Shown here: one piece after another, positions 25,377-35,080 of the stretch | Layout of the letters: every line of letters begins with the position of its first letter | How positions within the stretch are numbered: the first letter of the stretch is position 1 | DNA from: Phycisphaerales bacterium AB-hyl4 | GTDB taxonomy: Bacteria > Planctomycetota > Phycisphaerae > Phycisphaerales > Phycisphaeraceae | NCBI GenBank assembly: GCA_041821185.1 | Contig: JBGUBD010000004.1 | Location: 426,810 to 490,809 of the forward strand | Direction: 5' to 3' | Length of the DNA stretch: 64,000 nt | Translations under genes and position numbers: made by a program | The notes under the pieces: generated by a model | Databases searched by the model: none | What the model saw: only the letters and a program-made list of their open reading frames with translations | What the model was told of the DNA's origin: nothing

Positions 25377-25568
25377 TCAATCCTGAACCATTTCGTCCGC
25401 CGCTGCGGGCGCGGGTTTCGCCGGCGGTGTGGCGATGACGGGCACCTGCACGCGCTGCCGACATTGGCGACACCGCACCACCTTGCCGCGAGCCGCGGCC
25501 GGAACGGACAACACCGACCGACATTTAAGATTCGGGCAGATCATGCGAAGCGTACTGGAAGCCATCAC
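25377..25568 (-). CDS. Small zinc-ribbon protein
   Basis: This 63-residue protein reads RMICPNLKCRSVLSVPA and then KVVRCRQCRQRVQVPV. The C-x4-C and C-x2-C pairs form a zinc ribbon of the MJ0042/zinc-ribbon type often found as tiny proteins in Planctomycetota. GGGGAATGAGTG precedes the paired ATGs. A Pro/Ala-rich tail follows. It lies convergent with ygfZ. The function is unknown. Confidence 0.6.
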   Translation of the reverse strand: MMASSTLRMICPNLKCRSVLSVPAAARGKVVRCRQCRQRVQVPVIATPPAKPAPAAADEMVQD

Positions 25569-25780
25569 TCATTCCCCAATGTGGTGTTCATCAATCCGTG
25601 GCCGCGTTGCCGCATGACACACCAGGCATGCTAAGCACCAACCACCGGGCCACATGCTGAATATCGAGCCGATCGGCCAACCGCTTTACCTGCACGACGC
25701 CTCCCTCGCGCGCAAGCCCGCACCGCAGACGTTACAGCCGGCACAAACGGGCAAGGCGGTCGCGCCTATACTGGCCGACC

Positions 25781-27037
25781 GTGCGTGCGATCAAGATCAA
25801 CTACTTCCTCGGCTACGCGTTGATGGGCTCGGTGCTGCCCTACCTGCCCGTCTACCTCCGCGCCCAGGATCTCACCAACACGCAGGTCGGCTACATCCTG
25901 GGCATGATGGGCATCGCCATTCTGCTCAGCCCCGTGGCGTTGACGCTGCTGGCCGACGCACACCTTGAGGGGAAGACGCTGCTGGCGGCGGTTTTCGCAG
26001 CCAGCGGCTCGGCGCTGGCTGCCATGCTGCTGGTTGACGGGTTCTGGCCGATCTTCCTCGTGCACGCGCTGTTCTGCCTCGCGTTCGTGTCGATGATGCC
26101 GTTGCAGGATGGCTTGAACTTCCAGGTGCAGGCGCAGCGGCAGTCGGCCGGGCGCATGACCGTGCCGTACCATCGCGTGCGGGTGTGGGGCACGGTGGGC
26201 TTCATCCTGCCGTCGCTGATCCTCTACCTCGCGCTGGTCAACGGCGCGCCGATCGGGGCGATCCTCGTCGTCGGCGGCGCGTTCGGGCTCATCGGCATGC
26301 TTAACACCACCGCCCTGCCGCACACACGCTCCACGCCACGCGGCGGCGGGCCCGCCTCGGATGTGCCCCTGCCCACGAATAACAATCAACCCGAAGCAAA
26401 CAACAACAAACCGCTCGCCAACGGCAACAACCGCCTGCCCACGATCGACGCCCTGCACGCGATGCTCCGCCCGCATGTACTGGTGTTCTGCGCCGCGATG
26501 TTCCTGGCCCACATCGCCAACAGCGCCTACTACGCCTTCTACCCGCTGTACCTCACCGAACAGGTCGGCGTGCCCAACGAATGGGTGGGCCTGATCACCA
26601 ACCTCGGCGTGGCGATCGAAGTATTCTTCATGCTCGGGTTCGGCCTGCTGATGGCACGGTTCGGCATCCGCTGGCTGATGGCGATCGGCATCATCGCCAT
26701 GGCGCTGCGCATGCTGCTGCTTTACACCTGGCCGAGCGTCGCGATGGCTGTGGCCACGCAGCTGTTGCACGGCCTGCATGTGCTGGTGATCCACGTCGCC
26801 CCGCCGATCTTCCTCAACCGGCAGGCCGACAACCGCTACCGCAACTCGATCCACGGCCTGTACGCCATGACCGTCTACGGCGTCGGCCGCATCATCGGCG
26901 CCGTGCTCGGCGGCTTTATCGCCGACATCTCACTGCTGGCGGTGTTCGGCTATTCCGCCCTGGTCTGCGCCGCCGCCGCCGTACTGTTCGCCTTGTTCTA
27001 CCGCGAGCCGACTGCCCAGCCCGAGGTCAGCCGTTAG
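25781..27037 (+). CDS. MFS transporter (HcaT / nucleoside-symporter-like)
   Basis: The 418-residue membrane protein starts with GTG and has about 12 hydrophobic helices in two halves. Examples are FLGYALMGSVLPYLPVYL, VGYILGMMGIAILLSP and RVWGTVGFILPSLILYLAL. The MFS_1-like pattern with an early LPYLPVYLR recalls the 3-phenylpropionate/nucleoside permease branch. The central cytoplasmic loop is rich in Asn and low in complexity (NNNQPEANNNKPLANG). The stop overlaps the convergent phosphatase stop by 4 bases. The substrate is not predictable. Confidence 0.85.
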   Translation: MRAIKINYFLGYALMGSVLPYLPVYLRAQDLTNTQVGYILGMMGIAILLSPVALTLLADAHLEGKTLLAAVFAASGSALAAMLLVDGFWPIFLVHALFCLAFVSMMPLQDGLNFQVQAQRQSAGRMTVPYHRVRVWGTVGFILPSLILYLALVNGAPIGAILVVGGAFGLIGMLNTTALPHTRSTPRGGGPASDVPLPTNNNQPEANNNKPLANGNNRLPTIDALHAMLRPHVLVFCAAMFLAHIANSAYYAFYPLYLTEQVGVPNEWVGLITNLGVAIEVFFMLGFGLLMARFGIRWLMAIGIIAMALRMLLLYTWPSVAMAVATQLLHGLHVLVIHVAPPIFLNRQADNRYRNSIHGLYAMTVYGVGRIIGAVLGGFIADISLLAVFGYSALVCAAAAVLFALFYREPTAQPEVSR

Positions 27038-28503
27038 GCAAACACGCGAACGCCTCGACGATTCGCGGCTTCCTGCACCGCTTCAATGCCCAACGCCTTC
27101 AGCATGAACTGATGCAGATCGGTGTTTTTGGTGAACGGGCCGACCTGCTCCGCGCCGGGGCCGGTGGCCGCGAGTTCGACATAGTCCGCCGAGTGCGATC
27201 GGCCGATCCAGTTGAAATCCAGGTGGTTCGCGACAACTTTCGCGACCAGGCTGCGGATGTGGTTCGTACGGTGATAAGGCAGTTCATAGTCGCCACGGAC
27301 GAAATCGTAGATCATGTCCGTTTCGCGGTCGCTGATCTCCAGTTCGAGCGTTTCCTTGAACCGATCACGAATCGTGTCACGGCTGACTTCCTCATTAAGC
27401 TCAGGGACAATGTGCGTGAGGCCGGTGCCCTTGAAACGCGAGAGCTTCTCGAACTGCCCATGCCCCAGGTCCGGGCCCGCCTGAAAGCCGGGGTTCGCAT
27501 TGCCGTGGTCGGTCGTGATGATCACCAGCGTATCCGGGTGTTCCTGCTGAAACGCTAGCGCCACGCCGATCGCGTCGTCAAACGCAAGCTGGTCGAACAA
27601 CAGGCCGCCCAGGTCGTTGCCATGTGCGGCGTGGTCAACCCGGCCGCCTTCGACTTGAAGCACAAAGCCGTCGCCGATGCGATTCAGCCGCTGCAAGGCG
27701 GCATCGGTCATCTCGGCGAGCGTGGGGACGGATTGCTTGCTTTGTTCATTGTGAAGCCGATCAATCTCGTACGGCAGATGCCAATTACTGAAGGTTCCAA
27801 GCACGCCGACGTCGCTGTCGGATAGTGCCAGCAGCGCATCGCGGTCACGGATGATTTCGTGCCCGGCCTGCTCGAACTTGCCGTACAGGTCCTCGCCGTC
27901 GTCGCGTCGTTCGGGGTCGAAGTAGTGGTTGCCGCCGCCGAGGATCACGTCGTAGCCGCGTTCGTAGTACTGCTTGGCAATGTCTGCCTCTTGCCCGCGG
28001 CTGGCTACGTTTGCGCCGAAGCCGGCGGGGGTGGCGTGCGTCACGGTCGTGGTGGTCACCAGGCCGGTTGCCTTGCCCGCTTCGCGGGCGATTTGCAGAA
28101 TCGTCGGGTATTCTTCGTCATCGGGGCCGATGTTCACCGAGCCGTTGTTCACGCGGTGTCCGCAACCCCATGATGCGGCCGCAGCGGCGGAGTCGGTGAC
28201 CATGGCGTTGCGCGAACTCATGTCCATCAGCCCGCGATGCACAGGCAAGTCGCGCTGCATGTAAAGGTCGATCCAGTGCGTGTGCCGCTCATCACGCCAG
28301 TAGAGGTACTGGTCAGCAGCGGTCAGCGTGCCCATGCTCATGCCGTCGCTGACAAGGAAAATCACGTTACGCGCCTTGCCGTTGCCGGACGAGCCTGCAT
28401 TGCCCGGCTGACGCTGCTGCGCCCGCGCTTCGCCTGCCACCGAACCGAGTCCCAGCAGCAGCGGCGAGGCTGCGCCCAGTTGAAGAAAACGTCGTCGATC
28501 CAT
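27034..28503 (-). CDS. Tat-exported alkaline phosphatase
   Basis: This 489-residue PhoA-superfamily enzyme releases phosphate from monoesters outside the cytoplasm. The N-terminus MDRRRFLQLGAASPLLLG is a twin-arginine signal. Metal and active-site motifs are NVIFLVSDGMSMG, MVTDSAAAAASWGCG (nucleophilic serine), VEGGRVDHAAHGND and IITTDHGNANPGF. The length and motif order fit. Phosphate starvation control is typical of the family, but I see no clear Pho box upstream. It is convergent with the MFS gene. Confidence 0.92.
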   Translation of the reverse strand: MDRRRFLQLGAASPLLLGLGSVAGEARAQQRQPGNAGSSGNGKARNVIFLVSDGMSMGTLTAADQYLYWRDERHTHWIDLYMQRDLPVHRGLMDMSSRNAMVTDSAAAAASWGCGHRVNNGSVNIGPDDEEYPTILQIAREAGKATGLVTTTTVTHATPAGFGANVASRGQEADIAKQYYERGYDVILGGGNHYFDPERRDDGEDLYGKFEQAGHEIIRDRDALLALSDSDVGVLGTFSNWHLPYEIDRLHNEQSKQSVPTLAEMTDAALQRLNRIGDGFVLQVEGGRVDHAAHGNDLGGLLFDQLAFDDAIGVALAFQQEHPDTLVIITTDHGNANPGFQAGPDLGHGQFEKLSRFKGTGLTHIVPELNEEVSRDTIRDRFKETLELEISDRETDMIYDFVRGDYELPYHRTNHIRSLVAKVVANHLDFNWIGRSHSADYVELAATGPGAEQVGPFTKNTDLHQFMLKALGIEAVQEAANRRGVRVFA

Positions 28504-28805
28504 CGTGTGGTTTCTCCAGAAGTGAACAGGCCAAGTCGTTTACGTCAAGGCGATGGTACCAGCACGGCCCCTTCGTCGACAGCCTCTGGCGGGAAATCGG
28601 CCCACGCGACACCACAGGATTTCCTGCTTAGCTGATCGCATTGACGATCGCTGTGTCTACAGATACCGGCGTCGCTTGTGCATCGGATTGAGTCAGGCGG
28701 TCCTGCTGCGGTGCATTTTCTGTAAATGGCTGGCGGGTGCCTGCGACGTACGACGATCAAGTTGTGTGGCAAAGTGATTTTACGCGCGTTATGTGCGGTT
28801 AAGTC
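28504..28805. other. Gap without recognisable gene
   Basis: No coding frame with family-like sequence occurs on either strand in these 302 bases. The segment must carry the phosphatase promoter on its left side. The right side runs into the promoter at 28806. Confidence 0.5.
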
Positions 28806-28834
28806 TTGACGCCCGAGCGGTGACGGGGTGTAAT
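28806..28834 (+). promoter_or_regulatory. Sigma-70-type promoter of the ankyrin-FHA gene
   Basis: TTGACG (28806-28811), a 17-base spacer and TGTAAT (28829-28834) give 5/6 matches in both boxes with ideal spacing. The gene starts at 29092, so the leader would be about 250 nt. I saw no riboswitch signature in that leader. Confidence 0.55.
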
Positions 28835-29091
28835 GAAGTAGCAGTCGGGTGCATGTTTAACGGGCTTCGGCCGGCGGGGTGGGTGATAGGGAGGCCCCTG
28901 CGTAGTTGCACTGCCGCCTCGGGTTGGCAGGCTTGCGGGGCCGCGAGATTCGAGAGCGGTTCTGGCACGTTGCGACAGAAGCGCTTCGGCGCTTCCTCGG
29001 GTAGCGGACGAAGTGTGGCCGCGTAATTCATCTGGCCGATCGACACTTCAGACCGTCGCGCCGAGCACCTCTTGCGCGAAAGGACATTTCG

Positions 29092-30396
29092 ATGTTCGGG
29101 TTCAGCAAAAAGCCGGAAATGCGATTTTGGGAAGCCCTGCTCGCAGAAGATGTGAACCAGGTGCGCGATTTCCTGCAATCGGACGCGTCGCTGGCACAGG
29201 CGTGTGCGCCGTACAAGCTTTGCCGACGTGAGCCCGATTTGACTGATCAGATGACACCGCTGCACGCCGCGGCCGGGCGTGGCTGGGCCCAGCAGGTGAA
29301 GTTGCTGCTGGTCGCCGGCGCGGATGTGGACGCGGAGGCGGATGGCGCGACGCCGTTGCATGAGGCCGCCGAGGGTGGGCATCAGGAAGTGGTGGAGTTG
29401 CTGCTGTTTCGCCAGGCCAACGTCTACGCCACGGACAGCTCGGGCCGTACCGCCCTGCATCGCGCTGCCATGGCGGGCCATGACGACGTGGCGAACCTGC
29501 TGCTGGACAACGGCGCCCGGCTGGAGGCGACCGACGACGAGGGCAACACCGTGCTGCACTGCCTCGCGGCGGGCGGCTGCGAGACAGCGGTCAAGCGTGT
29601 ACTCGAATCCGACGTCGAGACTGACCCGTGCAATACGACGCATCAGCGTACGCCGCTGCATCTTGTGGTGGTGCATGCCGACCACACCACGGCGAGTCGC
29701 CTTCACCCCGCGCAGCGACACCAGCGGGCACGAATGGAACGCTCCGCCAGGCTGTTGATCGAACACGGCGCGGACGTCAACGCTGTCGACGCCGGCGGCA
29801 ACACACCGCTGGACCTGTTCAACTATCTCGAAGGCGACAACGAAAACGACCCGCTCGTCCGCCTGCTGCGCAAGCATGGCGGACGCTGGATGCGTTATCA
29901 GCATCGCCACGCCCACGCCAACGTCAACGCCAACGCCAACGGCGCCTCATCGAACGGCAGCCGTATGAGCTTTGACGAACAGCCGCAGGTCGATCAGGCC
30001 GTGCTCGCCCACGACAGCCACAACTCGCGTATGGGCACAACCAGCGGCTCGATGGCTGCTCGCAGTGCGATGGGCTTCGTGGGCGATCCAATTCCCCTGG
30101 ACACCGGCTCGGTGATCATCGGCCGCAACCCCGACTGCGACGTTCGCTACCGCAGCCGAACGCTGTCACGCAAACATGCCCAGATCACCTTCGAGCAAGG
30201 CTCGTACATGATCAAAGACCTCGGCTCGCATAACGGCGTGATCATCAACGGCCGCAAGGTCCACGCGCCGCACCTGCTCAGCCCCGGCGAAACCATCACG
30301 CTCGGAACATACGAGTTCGAGTTCGACGGCGAAAACCTCCTTCCACTCCGCGAAGAACTCAGCGAAAACGAACTGCGCGCCGAACTCAAACGCTAA
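29092..30396 (+). CDS. Ankyrin-repeat protein with C-terminal FHA domain
   Basis: The 434-residue protein has at least five ankyrin repeats between about 10 and 255: [80 protein letters not shown] and a last one ending in [19 protein letters not shown] low-complexity linker ([12 protein letters not shown]) leads to an FHA domain at about 340-415, with [21 protein letters not shown] and [18 protein letters not shown] domains bind phosphothreonine, so this is probably a cytoplasmic adaptor for a Ser/Thr kinase. No kinase is encoded nearby. There is no signal peptide. Confidence 0.88.
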   Translation: MFGFSKKPEMRFWEALLAEDVNQVRDFLQSDASLAQACAPYKLCRREPDLTDQMTPLHAAAGRGWAQQVKLLLVAGADVDAEADGATPLHEAAEGGHQEVVELLLFRQANVYATDSSGRTALHRAAMAGHDDVANLLLDNGARLEATDDEGNTVLHCLAAGGCETAVKRVLESDVETDPCNTTHQRTPLHLVVVHADHTTASRLHPAQRHQRARMERSARLLIEHGADVNAVDAGGNTPLDLFNYLEGDNENDPLVRLLRKHGGRWMRYQHRHAHANVNANANGASSNGSRMSFDEQPQVDQAVLAHDSHNSRMGTTSGSMAARSAMGFVGDPIPLDTGSVIIGRNPDCDVRYRSRTLSRKHAQITFEQGSYMIKDLGSHNGVIINGRKVHAPHLLSPGETITLGTYEFEFDGENLLPLREELSENELRAELKR

Positions 30397-30436
30397 CCAA
30401 CCGCTCAATACGACAACGCCGCCTCTGCGCTTGCAA

Positions 30437-30512
30437 CATTTAGCCGCGGTGCTCGCACCGCGCTCTTCGGCTCTGCGGGTCGAACGCGCGGGCCAAGGCC
30501 CGCGGCTAAATG
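30437..30512. repeat. TTTAGCC/GGCTAAA double-hairpin repeat
   Basis: The outer arms CATTTAGCCGCGG (30437-30449) and CCGCGGCTAAATG (30500-30512) are perfect complements. They enclose a hairpin GCGGTGC-TC-GCACCGC (partly shared with the arm) and a second one GCGGGCC-AA-GGCCCGC. The architecture is the same as at 17204-17281. Confidence 0.72.
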
Positions 30513-30637
30513 GGAACCCGCGTTGTCGTGTTGAACCGCCGCACCCGCCCGCGAGCGCATCAGCTACCATATCCGCATGCCCCCGGACGCCCCACCGGAC
30601 GCCCCCCGGAAGCCCCCGGCTCGACTCCGAGGCCCGC

Positions 30638-31399
30638 ATGCACGCGACCCGAACAACCGATCATGATCCCCCATCTGCCGAACCGCCCGACGCTCGACCG
30701 CGCGTGTTCGAAGCACGCGGTCTGACCAAGGTCTACACCATGGGCGAAGTGCAGGTGCACGCGCTACGGGGTGTCGATCTCGACCTGCACGAAGGCGAGC
30801 TGCTCGTGCTGCTCGGGCCTTCCGGCAGCGGCAAGTCCACGCTCTTGAACATCCTCGGCGGACTCGACACGCCCACCGCCGGGCAGGTCCGTTACCACAA
30901 CCAAGACCTCGCCCGCGCGAGCGACGCCGAGCTGACCCGCTACCGCCGGGATCATGTCGGGTTCATCTTCCAGTTCTACAACCTGATTCCGTCGCTGACA
31001 GCGCGGGAGAACGTGGCGCTGGTCACGGAGATCGCGCGCGACCCGATGCAGCCAGGCGACGCGCTGGCGATGGTCAACCTCACAGACCGGATGGATCACT
31101 TCCCGTCGCAACTGTCTGGCGGCGAGCAGCAGCGGGTCGCCATTGCCCGCGCGATCGCGAAGCGGCCACAGATTCTGCTCTGCGACGAGCCGACCGGTGC
31201 GCTGGATGTGCACACCGGTATCATCGTGCTCGAAGCGATCGACCGGGTAAACCGCGAGCTTGGCACGGCCACGGCGGTGATCACACACAACGCGGTCATC
31301 GCCGACATGGCCGACCGCGTCGTCTCGCTTTCCGACGGCAACATCGCCCGCGAGCACCATAACGACCGGCGGGTGCCGGCCAACAAGCTCACCTGGTAA
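30638..31399 (+). CDS. ABC transporter ATPase, MacB/LolD type
   Basis: The 253-residue ATP-binding subunit has Walker [11 protein letters not shown]-loop [12 protein letters not shown], signature [15 protein letters not shown], Walker [13 protein letters not shown] and the switch histidine in AVITHN. The Y-N-L-I-P Q-loop is typical of the LolD/MacB group that powers FtsX-type permeases rather than classic channel permeases. I start at [10 protein letters not shown] (GAGG 6 bases upstream); the frame is open further but enters the repeat at 30437. The permease begins 7 bases after the stop and the HlyD adaptor follows, so this is one operon. Confidence 0.93.
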   Translation: MHATRTTDHDPPSAEPPDARPRVFEARGLTKVYTMGEVQVHALRGVDLDLHEGELLVLLGPSGSGKSTLLNILGGLDTPTAGQVRYHNQDLARASDAELTRYRRDHVGFIFQFYNLIPSLTARENVALVTEIARDPMQPGDALAMVNLTDRMDHFPSQLSGGEQQRVAIARAIAKRPQILLCDEPTGALDVHTGIIVLEAIDRVNRELGTATAVITHNAVIADMADRVVSLSDGNIAREHHNDRRVPANKLTW

Positions 31400-31406
31400 A
31401 CGACCC

Positions 31407-33770
31407 ATGCGCGCCCTGGACCGCAAACTATTTCGCGACCTTCGCAGACTGTGGGGACAGGCGCTCGCGATCGCGCTGGTGATCGCTTCGGGTATCGCAA
31501 CGTTTGTCATGTCGCTGAGCACGCTGGATTCGTTGACACTCTCGCAGGAAACGTACTACGAGCGTTATCGCTTCGCGGACGTGTTTGCTTCGCTGATCCG
31601 CGCACCGGACAGCGTGACCGATCGCATCGCGGACATCCCCGGTGTGACGCAAGTGCAGACGCGCACGGTGGTGGACGTAACCCTGGAAGTGCCCGACTTC
31701 CCCGAGCCGGCAACGGGTCGGCTGATTTCTATTCCGGAAGATCGCGAGCCGAGGCTCAACTCACTGTTCCTGCGTCGCGGGCGGTGGATCGAGCCGGGCG
31801 CGCGTGGGGAAGTGCTTGCCAACGAAGCGTTCGTCAATGCACATGGGTTGGACATCGGCGACAACGTCGACGTGGTGATCAACGAGCGATGGCAACGGCT
31901 GACCATTGTGGGCATCGCGCTTTCGCCGGAGTATGTGATGCAGATCCGCGCCGGCGATCTGCTGCCGGATGAGCAGCGGTTCGGCGTGTTCTGGATGGGC
32001 GAGCCGGAGCTGGACGCAGCGTATGACATGGAAGGCGCGTTCAACGATGTTACGCTCGGCCTGCAGCGCGGCGCGTCGGAAGCCGACGTCCTCCGCCGAC
32101 TCGACATGATCCTCGAACCCTACGGCGGCCTGGGCGCGTTCGGGCGGGATGACCAGCTCTCGCATCGCTTTCTCTCGGACGAAATACAGGGTCTTTACGC
32201 GATGGGTTTCATCACGCCGATTATCTTCCTCGGCGTGGCGGCGTTTCTATTGAACGTCGTGCTCGCACGGCTGGTGAGCACGCAACGTGAGATCATCGCG
32301 GCATTGCGCGCGTTCGGCTACACGAAGTTCGAAGTCGCGATGCACTACTTTCAACTCGTGCTGATGATCGTCTTCGTCGGGGCGGTGCTTGGCACGTTGC
32401 TTGGCGCGTGGATGGGGCAGGGCCTTACACAACTCTACGCGCGGTTCTACCACTTTCCGATGTTCGAGTTTTCATTGCCGCCGGGCGTACTGCTGGCGGC
32501 GATGGTCATCGGTGTCGGGGCCGCGGGGGCGGGCACGATCGCGGCGCTGCGCAGCGCGGTCGCCCTGCCGCCCGCCGAGGCGATGCGCCCCGAGCCGCCG
32601 GCGACGTTCCGCCCGACGGTCATCGAACGCGTCGGCCTGCAACAACTGTTTTCGCAGACAGCACGCATGGTGCTCCGCCAACTCGAACGTCGGCCGGCGC
32701 GGGCATTGATCTCGATGCTCGGCATTGCCCTGGCGGTCGCGGTGCTGGTGATGGGACGTTTCGGCATGGACGCGGTGGATTACCTGATGCGCTTCGAGTT
32801 CGAGACGGCGCAGCGGTACGACATGTCGGTGACGTTTGTCGAGCCGACGGGCGGCGCGGTGATGTCGGAAATTGCACGCTTGCCGGGCGTGCAACATGTC
32901 GAGCCGTTCCGCGCGGTGGGCGCCCGGCTGGAGGCGGGGCATCGCTCGCAACGCGTGGGCGTGATGGGGTTGCCTGACAACCCGCAGCTTTTTCGCCTGC
33001 TTGACGAATCGCAGCGGCCGGTGGCGATGCCGGCGGAAGGGCTGCTGCTGTCGGAAAAGCTGGCGGAGTTGCTCGACGTTCGGCCGGGGCAGACAGTGAC
33101 GCTGTATGTGCTGGAAGGCCGTCGGCCGGTGCGTGAGGTGCCGGTGACAGCGACGATCACCGACTATGCGGGCATCAACGCGTATATGAATCTCGAAGCG
33201 TTGAATCGGCTGCTGCAGGAAGGCCGTGTGTACTCCGGTGCGTTCGCGACGGTGGACTCGGCCTATGAGCAGTCGTTGTACGACACGCTACGACAGACGC
33301 CGCGCGTCGCGGGCGTAACGATGAAGCACGCGATGATTGAAAGCTTTCAGCGCACCGTCCAAGAGAACCAGCGGCAGATGCAAGTGTTCATCATCGGCTT
33401 TGCGATCGTGATCGCGTTCGGCGTGGTGTACAACCTGGCGCGGATCTCACTGGCAGAGCGAACGCGCGAGCTGGCGACGTTGCGTGTGATCGGCTTTACG
33501 CGCGGGGAGATTTCCGCGGTGCTGCTGGGTGAGCAGGCGGTGCTGACGCTTGGCGCGATACCGCTGGGGCTGGCTTTGGGGTACGCTTTTGCATGGCTGA
33601 CGTCGTGGGCGGTCGAGACTGAACTGTTCCGTATCCCATTGGTTATCGAGCCGTTCACCTACGGCTTCGCAACGTTGGTGGTGCTCACAGCGTCGTTTGT
33701 TTCCGGGCTGATCGTGCGTCGCCGACTTGATCGACTGGACCTGATTGGCGTGCTCAAGGCACGGGAGTGA
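31407..33770 (+). CDS. FtsX-type ABC permease (double domain)
   Basis: The 787-residue permease has two FtsX domains. The first helix ([19 protein letters not shown]) precedes a periplasmic domain, then three helices at about 265-400. A second set begins at [19 protein letters not shown] and ends with three helices ([28 protein letters not shown]-type and [17 protein letters not shown]). Such permeases use ATP from the adjacent LolD-like ATPase to move or extract periplasmic and membrane substrates, and with a HlyD-type partner they act as exporters. The substrate is unknown. Confidence 0.9.
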   Translation: MRALDRKLFRDLRRLWGQALAIALVIASGIATFVMSLSTLDSLTLSQETYYERYRFADVFASLIRAPDSVTDRIADIPGVTQVQTRTVVDVTLEVPDFPEPATGRLISIPEDREPRLNSLFLRRGRWIEPGARGEVLANEAFVNAHGLDIGDNVDVVINERWQRLTIVGIALSPEYVMQIRAGDLLPDEQRFGVFWMGEPELDAAYDMEGAFNDVTLGLQRGASEADVLRRLDMILEPYGGLGAFGRDDQLSHRFLSDEIQGLYAMGFITPIIFLGVAAFLLNVVLARLVSTQREIIAALRAFGYTKFEVAMHYFQLVLMIVFVGAVLGTLLGAWMGQGLTQLYARFYHFPMFEFSLPPGVLLAAMVIGVGAAGAGTIAALRSAVALPPAEAMRPEPPATFRPTVIERVGLQQLFSQTARMVLRQLERRPARALISMLGIALAVAVLVMGRFGMDAVDYLMRFEFETAQRYDMSVTFVEPTGGAVMSEIARLPGVQHVEPFRAVGARLEAGHRSQRVGVMGLPDNPQLFRLLDESQRPVAMPAEGLLLSEKLAELLDVRPGQTVTLYVLEGRRPVREVPVTATITDYAGINAYMNLEALNRLLQEGRVYSGAFATVDSAYEQSLYDTLRQTPRVAGVTMKHAMIESFQRTVQENQRQMQVFIIGFAIVIAFGVVYNLARISLAERTRELATLRVIGFTRGEISAVLLGEQAVLTLGAIPLGLALGYAFAWLTSWAVETELFRIPLVIEPFTYGFATLVVLTASFVSGLIVRRRLDRLDLIGVLKARE

Positions 33771-33777
33771 TGGCAAG

Positions 33778-34977
33778 GTGAAGCTGCCGATTCGACGGGT
33801 TGTGATGATCGGGATCATTGTGGCGGTGGTGGCCGCGGCGGTGTGGGCGATGATGCCGCGGCCCGTGCCGGTGGATCTTGAGCCGGTGGTGCGTGGTTCG
33901 CTTCGTGTGACGGTGGATGAAGATGGTCGGACGCGCGTGCGCGATCGGTACGTGGTCTCATCGCCGTTGGCCGGTCGGCTAAGGCGGATCATGCTCGACC
34001 CGGGCGATGCGGTGCGGGCGAATGAAACAGTGTTGGCGATCGTCGACCCGCCTTCGCCGGCGCTGCTTGATGCGCGTATGCGTCGCGAGGCGCAGGCTCG
34101 GCTGGAGGCGGCCGAGGCCGGGGCGTCGCAGGCCCAGGCGCAGGTCGAGCAGACGCAGGGCATGGTGCAACTGGCGCGCAATGAACGACGTCGGCTGGAG
34201 CAGTTGGTGGAGACGGCGGCGGCGCCTCGCCGTGAGTTGGAAGATGCACAGCTCATCGAGCAGACGCGCGAGCGCGAGCTGGAGGCGGCGAGATGGGGGC
34301 AGCGCGTGGCGGAGCATCAGCGTGAGCTTGCGGAGGCGGCGCTGTTGCAGGTGGAGGCGGGGGATGATGCGGACGTGGCGCGCGAGCCGATGGCGATTGA
34401 CTCGCCGGTGAACGGGCGGGTGTTGCGTGTGTTGCAGCGCGATGCGGCGGTGGTCTCGCCGGGCACGGCGTTGCTGGAAGTCGGCGATGTCGGGCAACTG
34501 GAAGTTGTGGTCGATGTGCTCTCGGCGGACGCGGTGCGGATTCGGCCGGGCATGGCGGTGCTGTTTGAGCGATGGGGCGGAGACGAGGCGGTGACGGGCG
34601 TGGTACGGCTGGTCGAACCTTCGGCGTTTACCGATGTCTCAGCGCTGGGCGTGGAAGAGCAGCGGGTGAACGTGATCGTCGACCTTGAAGCGGTGGACCC
34701 GGCCAGCCAGCTCGGCGACGGCTATCGCATGCACGCCCGCATCGTGTTGTGGCAAGCGGCGGATGTATTGACCGTGCCAACGAGCGCGCTGTTTCGCGAT
34801 GGGCAACAGTGGGCCGTGTTCGTCATGGAAGCGGAGCGGGCTACGTTGCGCCACGTCGAGCTCGGGCGACAGACGGGCTTGACAGCGGAGGTGCGAGCGG
34901 GGCTGGCGGAAGATGAGCTGGTGATCGCATATCCGAGTGACCGCATCACGGACGGCACGCGCGTTGAGCCGCGTTGA
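33778..34977 (+). CDS. HlyD-type periplasmic adaptor
   Basis: The protein has 399 residues from GTG 33778, which has GGGAG about 10 bases upstream. One N-terminal membrane helix (VVMIGIIVAVVAAAVWAMM) is followed by a lipoyl-like half motif (SSPLAGRLRRIMLDPGDAV). A coiled-coil hairpin then runs from about 95 to 200 (QAQAQVEQTQGMVQLARNER). The second lipoyl half is IDSPVNGRVLRVLQRDAAVV, with beta-barrel domains after it. Adaptors of this type bridge an ABC permease and an outer-membrane channel. It completes the operon started at 30638. Confidence 0.9.
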   Translation: MKLPIRRVVMIGIIVAVVAAAVWAMMPRPVPVDLEPVVRGSLRVTVDEDGRTRVRDRYVVSSPLAGRLRRIMLDPGDAVRANETVLAIVDPPSPALLDARMRREAQARLEAAEAGASQAQAQVEQTQGMVQLARNERRRLEQLVETAAAPRRELEDAQLIEQTRERELEAARWGQRVAEHQRELAEAALLQVEAGDDADVAREPMAIDSPVNGRVLRVLQRDAAVVSPGTALLEVGDVGQLEVVVDVLSADAVRIRPGMAVLFERWGGDEAVTGVVRLVEPSAFTDVSALGVEEQRVNVIVDLEAVDPASQLGDGYRMHARIVLWQAADVLTVPTSALFRDGQQWAVFVMEAERATLRHVELGRQTGLTAEVRAGLAEDELVIAYPSDRITDGTRVEPR

Positions 34978-34990
34978 GAACCTATGCGTG

Positions 34991-35018
34991 AGGCAGTGCA
35001 GCCTAAGCCGCACTGCCT
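34991..35018 (+). terminator. Hairpin after the ABC exporter operon
   Basis: AGGCAGTGC and GCACTGCCT are perfect 9-bp arms around a 10-base loop, 14 bases after the adaptor stop. Only TTGG follows, so it is a weak terminator or an mRNA-stabilising hairpin ahead of the RND gene. Confidence 0.45.
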
Positions 35019-35080
35019 TGGGGGTGTGAGCCCACCGCGCTTTGCCCCCGAACGCGTCGGTCCCTACGATTTCACTCCCC

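Noticed and set aside
28793-29026. 77-codon plus-strand frame in the leader of the ankyrin-FHA gene
   Set aside because: It would begin before the promoter boxes at 28806-28834 are complete, so it could not be translated from that transcript. Its composition is not protein-like.
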